From Drechslerella dactyloides (Eukaryota; Ascomycota; Orbiliomycetes; Orbiliales; Orbiliaceae): DNA of 64,000 bases. The stretch is from assembly GCA_020064725.1 (NCBI GenBank), contig JAGTWJ010000010.1, forward strand, positions 1,364,001-1,428,000. The letters are read 5' to 3'. The number at the start of each line of letters is the position of its first letter. Positions within the stretch are counted from its first letter, which is position 1. Under the pieces are notes generated by a model. That model made no database searches. It saw only the letters and a list, made by a program, of their open reading frames with translations, and was not told the origin of the DNA. A program made the translations under genes and the position numbers. Shown here in pieces: positions 57,846 through 64,000 of this stretch.

Positions 57846-60800
57846 TGTGCTGAACGTGATTCTTACTAATTACTGTCGCTGAAGCTGGATCTTTCGACGA
57901 AGCCGAGATGCTCTTGACGACGGTCTTATTATTCGCCCACAGGTCGTACTGAGGAAGCACAGCGAGAACGTCCACCGTGAAGTAAATAGAACCCGTACAC
58001 GAAAGGTGATATCAAACGATGATAAATTATATGCAAGTATCCTCTGGTTAGTGATTCTGTCCATCGTGAATAAGCGGCGAGACCGCCAGCTTATATACCG
58101 CTCGAACCCCCACTAGCCAGTATCACAGCATAGTATCCAGCTCCGGCGATCCAACGTTCCAGCGTATTCGCGTACACTGGATGGGCGGGCTCGATGGATG
58201 GATGGATGGGCGGCCGAATGGCATGACATTCGCATGATGTCCGAATACGTATACATACGCTGCCGTCGCCGCGACCTGGGTGCATGCAGCGCACCGTTGC
58301 AATCGATATTGTGCGTGCGTACGGACATACCAACTCTGGCCGCCTGCCTGCCGTCTGGGGGTGCATGTTCTCGTCCGGCCGGCCGCTTCCGGCTGTGCAG
58401 GGAGGGTCCTCGATGCGGACGGCGAGAAATTTTGGCGGCAAGGGTGGAGGAAAGCTTGATGCTCGACTCGTACCTCGCGGGCGAAATTTCGCAAAGTTTG
58501 TGATTATCCTGGTCGTGGCGTTGTATATGTATCTCTAGCTTCAACGTTGTCTACGCGTATGTCTACACGTGTACGACCAATTGCATATTCATTCTCCGCT
58601 CGTCTGTCTTCGTCAGATATGACTGTTTAGACGTCCATAAACTGCGGTACTGCGACAGACGACGTCGAGTACGCTGCTCGATTAATCCCGCGGACGTCAA
58701 GGTAGACAAGCTACCAACACCTATCGCGGGAGATCCGATACCCTCGATCGATTCCATTACCCCGGATATTGGCACTCGTCCGCCACTATCTTCGACAAAC
58801 AAGCTTTCGTTTCATCTCGATTCGCATCCTCCAGTCGCCTCAAAAAATGCGGGGAAGCGATTGCGTATACAGTCTATCTACGCGCCGAAACCACCGTTGA
58901 CGCGTCAGATATACGGTGTAGAAGCAACTATAGAAGACACGGGGGCGGGCTGAGGACGAAGGGAAGCTAACGTGGCTAACGGTGGCCAAACGGAAGCTAA
59001 GCAACGATAGGAACTGTTACGCCCCGCTAGCCCCATTATCTACACGTCGTCGCCCCGACGGCCGCTATTCCGGCCGTACGTGCGAGATGCGGGTTATCAA
59101 TTGCTGGTTTAGTGGATACGCTCATACCGTCAATTGATATCTGGATCTCGCCGTGGATAAGGAGTCGAGGTGCGTCTTGATAGCTAGCATTCGACTCGGG
59201 AAGCCGGCGCCGGCGCCGTTACTCGGTACCGTAAATTCTCGCTTGAGTCGTCTCGATGTGCGAGGCGGTTTGTGCGACCCATGCTACGTGGGGTGCCTGT
59301 CCCCTTTTGTTACGTGTGGCGTGAACGGGAGGAAGAAAGAAAAATCAGCCGTCCGAGCTGTGCCGAGTTTGAAGCGAGGTTGTGACATCCGTGAATTGCG
59401 TGCATGTACAAAAGCGGTTCTCGATGCGAGCGAGGGGAGGGGCGAGTGAGGGGCATTGAGCTCGGCGGGTAACTCGAGACTTTTGTTCGATGCCCTCCAG
59501 CCTTGGTGGTGCGCTGAAGGGATTTAACGACAAACTTTAGCTCAATATGCATGGTCAATTGATTCGAGTATATATTCCGCGAATATGATTATCTGGCTAC
59601 TTGCAGAGCGCTCGGGAGTACTAGTGCACTGCTACAATATGTATCAGACGTGCGGATGGGTTTAGAAGGCTTCTGAATATATATTCGAATGAAAGCACAG
59701 CGCTCGGTTTCGTAGATATCCAAGACTAGTCGACTACGTATACGCAGATTTCACTTTTTGAACAACAGCCGAGTCCTCCAATGGAAGGCTTATAGCCATT
59801 GTAATGTCTTTCCAACGGTATTGGATAAAGCTAAAGCCGGTGCCTCCAAGATCCACGGTTGCAATTAATTGAGTATGCTCACCGTTTAGCATCCCGGATC
59901 CCATCCCTAGTCTGACTTCAGAAGCAGCTTGAGGTCCGGCGCATTTAATGCTGGTTGACCGTAATTTCTGCCACCTCGGATACTTTAAGCGCTGTTCTGA
60001 TATTAGCATCTTGAGCTAGTTAGCTTGCGAGCCCCAACCCCTTTGTAGACCCGCGCGAGCCTACGTCTATAATGTATAAAGTATCTTAGGTAGTATACTA
60101 GTATACTTGCAACCCTTGCCTACACATAATGAAGACTGGTGCCAGAAATCTCAGAACATACGTATACGACTACTAGTATACTGCAGGATTCCGTGCATCA
60201 ACGCGACCCGGCGCCAAGCAAAGCTTGAATTACTCTTGCCTCCTGCCGGTCTTAACGGCATAATCGAAAACTCCCTTTCCCATTCCTCCCTCAGTGCACC
60301 CATGCATGCATATCCGACGTCTATCTCGCTCGCCCCAATGTTACCTGCATGCATGTCCTACGTATACGTCCACGCCATCATCACGCCACTCCCCAAGATT
60401 CCAAACTCCTGAGCTAATATCAGATCAGTTTCGCATCGAATCTCGGCATCTGCCGCCTGTCCTCCACGCTTCCTAATTTTGCTACGGACGGCCATACTCA
60501 CGAGACAAGCCACTGGTGTGACCCAAATTCTAGATCTCACTTGCCATGCCCATATATACGCATATAGCATACGGACACGTCCGAATTATAATTATATGTG
60601 TCGAAGAAGTGAGTTTTGTTTATATTCCTAGATGTTTTATGATGCATGGATATATCGATCGATACGACACCCGAAGCCATACATCAGTATACTAGTAGAC
60701 TGTAGCCCGACCCGTCCGTGAATGCGTGGTATGATGACATTAGGAATCGTTATTTCTATCTGTCCTAGCACGCGTATACCTTCCAGCTACTTCGTGTCGT

Positions 60801-61528
60801 CGCGAATTGGACCCCCCAGGCTGCGCATGTAGAAACTGGTAGCATACCCACTATAGGGTACGACGATAGCCCACTTGCCACGTGTGTACGTACTTATATA
60901 TACGTGCACGTACAGGTCTACGGAACTCGGATACAATATAACTTCAAGGATACTGCGTATAAATCTACCGGTCGAAAAGACGTGCACCTCGAACGTTAAA
61001 ACTGCACCAATTAATCTCAATACCCCGCTAACATAACTTACACGAATCAAAAAATAATAAAAGAAAAAATAAAAGAGAAAGGAGAATATAATAAGCCCAT
61101 CAACATCAACATGAAATAACAAAGAGAAGAAGAAGGTAGCATCTGCGCGCACAGGTCACCAAATCAAGTTACTTCTGAAACCGACAAAGGAGACACCAAG
61201 ATACCCGACATTGCAAACGCCCCGAGACTCGCCCCCTCTAGGTCCTGTCGGCGACAGACGACGCTCGACCACCCACCCACCCGTCCATCGATATCGACGG
61301 TGCCCCGCCGTACCGCCCCCCCTTCTTTCCCTTCAGTTGTACAACCCCGCAAGAAGAACGAGCAGAAATAGTCTATAAACCCCGTCGGATTACAAGAGAT
61401 GTAAAATGTATTCCTCCCCACGCAATAACCGACAGAACGTGCCGGCCTACAACAGCAAAGAGTCGATCCGAGTTTGTAAGAACGCAACCGGCAAAACGCC
61501 GGTGTAACACTTTTTCCCATCCCGCCGT
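57846..61528. other. Intergenic region of 3.7 kb, no convincing gene
   Basis: Holds the dehydrogenase promoter and, at the far end, the 3' flank of the transporter gene. A GATG tandem lies at about 58193-58210. The frame 59734-60009 (minus, 91 residues) has a beta-strand-like C-half but no supporting neighbours or splice partners. Many short AT-rich palindromic patches (TATATACG, GTACGTAC) occur around 60600-60950. Confidence 0.45.
58090..58098 (-). promoter_or_regulatory. Candidate TATA box upstream of the alcohol dehydrogenase
   Basis: GGTATATAAG on the minus strand lies about 245 bases upstream of the ATG. If used, the leader would be about 200 bases, typical of strongly expressed fungal glycolytic genes. 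This is inference from position only. Confidence 0.35.
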
Positions 61529-62918
61529 CTACTTGCGTGACTTGAGCGTCGCAACCGAGTAGCTGTAAGACACACGTTAGTTATGCGAATTCCATAACAA
61601 TGATCCACCGCAGTGGAGGGAGGGAAGGTGATGAACATACGTGATGATACCGCCGATTGCCATGAAGATACCCAACAAGCTCTTGTCCGTGACAGCCCGC
61701 CCGGACACCATCCACCCGAGCATCACGATCGAGCACGTCTTCGCGTGTCCGACCACCGTGCTGCTAACCGCACCGGCACCGGCGATAATGAAGAATTGAG
61801 ACAACTGTCCAGCCGTTAGCATTAACTTCATCATAAAGGACACTTCACGAAAAAAAAAGAAAAAAAGGTGCTCACATTGATCAAGCTGGCAAAGCCGCCG
61901 CTGAGCAGGATGAGCATGTACTTGTTCATCTGCACGCCGGACCAGGTAGGGAAGGTGTCGCAAAAGGGGATAAAGTACAGCAGCAGGAAGCTCGACACGG
62001 GCGCCTGGTTGAACAGCAGCTGCATCGAGCTCATGTTGAGCTTGCGGTGGTACGTGCCAATCCACACCGTGTACAAGCTGCTGGCGACGACGCCGGAGAA
62101 GGCAAAGACGACGCCCGCGACCGACGTCACCTGCGTCGGCTTGCTCGGGTCCGGCAGGGTGTCGTAGTACGAGACGATCCCGACGCCGAAGCACACGGGG
62201 ATGAGCGCGAGCGCGGCGTTGCGCGGGATGGACACGTGGTAGAAGACAAAGTTGATGCCCGCGACAAGTGGCGTGAGCAGAATCCGCGCGATCTGGTAAA
62301 ACGTGATGCTCGAGTATGCGAGGGATAGATTCGGCAGGATGACGTTCAGACACATGGCGAAGGACAGCGGGGCGATTTCCAAGAACCCGGCTCGCCGGGG
62401 CACGAAGAAGCCAAACATGGGCCGGGAGATGACGAAGAGGGTGGCCGTCGTGCAGAGGAAGTGGAAGGCGGCGAACGACGTCTGCATCTTCTTGAACGAG
62501 GGGTCGTCAAAGATGGCTTTGTTCGTGAAGACCTGCGACGGACATCATCAACGGTTAGCAACGCTGTTCTCATGGTGGACAGCTCGCCGGCCACGCTGTG
62601 GTCCAGCATGGCCCGTGACGCGGCTTTCGAGGTGGTTTTCCCCCACCGTCGTGGGAAAAACGTGTCGGCACGAGGGGAGAGTCAGGGGCCACGTACAATT
62701 CCGATTGTCGCGAGCGTGTTTACCAACGTCCATATTAAAAAGGACGACGAACTACCGCTCGACGACTTGATCGCGCCGTCCTGGGCGGGGGCTACGGAGG
62801 CAGCGGCCGGAGGTTCGGCGGTGCTCTTCTCGATGACATCCTCGTCGGCGTCGGTGTCCTTGAGCAGGGCTTTCTGAGCCTCGAGGTCGTGCTCGCGTTC
62901 GTCGTCAGCGGGCGGCAT
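61529..62918 (-). CDS. TPT-family sugar-phosphate/nucleotide-sugar transporter (SLC35E3-like)
   Basis: Exons 62918-62697, 62532-61876, 61804-61641 and 61562-61529 give 358 residues. An acidic cytosolic N-tail (MPPADDEREHDLEAQKALL) precedes about ten hydrophobic helices. Family features include WTLVNTLATIGIVFTNKAIF across intron 1, FAAFHFLCTTATLFV, LAYSSITFYQIARILLTPLV (the conserved substrate-channel segment), ASSLYTVWIGTYHRKLNMSSMQLLFNQAPVS in pieces, and VVGHAKTCSIVMLGWMVSGRAVT with the Lys of the triose-phosphate translocator motif. The short last exon adds SVATLKSRK. Such proteins exchange a nucleotide sugar or sugar phosphate across Golgi or ER membranes; the substrate cannot be read from the sequence. 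All four exon phases agree, and the dibasic end resembles Golgi/ER retrieval tails. Confidence 0.88.
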
Positions 62919-64000
62919 GATGGTGATGGCTGCGGGTGTTGCGGTAGGGTAAACGACAGTCGCAAGTGGGGCTCGGGGGTTTAGGTTAGGAAAAACAGTT
63001 CGTCGGAAGCAACTGGCCGGTTTTAACGAGCGGGTCTGCAGGCCGGTGGGATTCGATTCGCGGTGGTGATGTTAGCGCGGGATGATGAGGAGATGGTCGA
63101 GGTTAAGTGGGAAGGCAGGCTCGATCGAACGTTCGAAGGGTAAATACTGCTGCTGCTGCTGCGGTGGTGTCGAGACTAAGACCAAGCCAGGGGGTCAACG
63201 TTAATTAATCCGGGCCCGCCGCAGAACGGAGATGGCAACTGGACCGGCTGCACCGCTATCACTTGATCAGGGCCGACTGGCTCGAAGGTACGGTGAGCGA
63301 GAATGGACGGGGAAGCTGCAGGTGCAGGCAGGAATGCAATGGGATCGAGAGGCTGGCGTCCGCGTCGAGAGGGACGAAGGGAGAGGGAGAGGAATGGAGC
63401 TGAATACTGTATTCTCCCACTGCCACCACTGCTACAATTACCACTACTCCTACTACTACTCGGACGGTGCTGCAAATTGGCCGGCGTGTGCGACGGCACC
63501 GCCAGCCTGTGCGACTTCAACGTCAGCCAACACGTCCAGGTGTAGTCTCGGGGACGCAACCCTCCGAGCTTGGTCCAGGTGCGTGTCCACGCCGTCCGGC
63601 TGCATCTCGACAGCCTCGAGCATGTCATCTCGACTGTGGTTGGGCTTCCCGGTGCGCTGCATGCACACGCGGCACGGAGGAGACAAAGGAGACATGCGTG
63701 CTGCTGGACCCGTCATGTTGGGGCACGGCGACACGACCGAGATTTCAAATTCGATCCAATCGTATCGGCCTGATTGCAATGGGGCAACTGCACCATCCGC
63801 CCAGCTCCTGGTTTACGAGACAAGGCCAACCGGTTGTCCAACTTGGGCGTACGTCTGTCGAGCTCACCGGCGAGACTTCGTCCATACGACTTTCCGCTCT
63901 CCTGTACCTGCTCAGCTGCTTAGCTATCGACAAGTCAATTGACGGGTCGTGTTTACGTCCAGCTCGACCCTCGAATCGGATTCCCGAATCTGCACGACTC
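62919..64000. other. Upstream region of the transporter gene, no convincing gene
   Basis: A CTG triplet run lies at about 63148-63162. The plus-strand frame 63232-63942 has a random composition and no domain. One copy of the palindromic repeat TGGTTTACGAGACA is at 63809-63822. Confidence 0.5.
63809..63822 (+). repeat. Copy of the TGGTTTACGAGAC repeat
   Basis: Fourth copy of the 13-base core shared with 4415, 16715 and 19114, in the same orientation. No inverted partner is visible within the nearby sequence. Confidence 0.55.

Noticed and set aside
59734..60009. Minus-strand 91-residue frame with a strand-like C-half (DLGGTGFSFIQYRWKD)
   Set aside because: It is possibly a small real gene or relic, but no family is recognised, no flanking exons fit, and 91 codons can be open by chance. 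A homology search would decide.

Overview
The window reads as nuclear DNA of a filamentous ascomycete (Pezizomycotina). The signs are many short GT-AG introns (mostly 50-120 bases) with CTAAC/CTGAC-like branch sites, and a gene set typical of such fungi: a PPZ-type phosphatase, a fungal ANTH adaptor with NPF motifs, a secreted M28 aminopeptidase, an F-box protein and a yeast-type alcohol dehydrogenase. The class cannot be fixed from the sequence alone. There are no rRNA genes, CRISPR arrays, bacterial operons or intact transposons, and no tRNA gene was recognised. Exon models were built by hand from reading frame, splice consensus and protein-family alignment.

Left part (1-23 kb) is gene-poor. 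A 5'-truncated acidic protein of unknown function ends at 1597. At 5097-5960 (minus) lies the most interesting gene: a 287-residue secreted precursor with nine cysteine-containing peptides that each end in NQC. Eight are followed by a Lys/Arg kexin site, and all are preceded by X-Pro/X-Ala dipeptide spacers. This is the layout of an alpha-factor-type pheromone or another Kex2/Ste13-processed repeat peptide. About 12 kb without a convincing gene follow, then a three-exon dual-specificity phosphatase (17987-18681) and an M28 aminopeptidase (21385-23011). A short palindromic repeat sharing TGGTTTACGAGAC occurs at four places, two of them as foldback hairpins.

Middle part (26-44 kb): a PPZ-like Ser/Thr phosphatase, an F-box-like protein whose last exon carries two PPxY motifs, an unknown five-helix membrane protein, a mitochondrial aspartyl-tRNA synthetase with an unusual acidic C-terminal tail of about 430 residues, and an AP180/YAP1801-type endocytic adaptor that includes an 18-base microexon.

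Right part (47-63 kb): a Pro/Ala-rich disordered protein, a 96-residue single-span membrane protein split over three small exons and divergent from an N-terminal X-Pro-Lys methyltransferase, a type II membrane fucosyltransferase-like enzyme, an ADH1-type alcohol dehydrogenase and a TPT-family sugar-phosphate/nucleotide-sugar transporter. These are mostly independent housekeeping genes. No biosynthetic gene cluster is visible around the repeat-peptide precursor.
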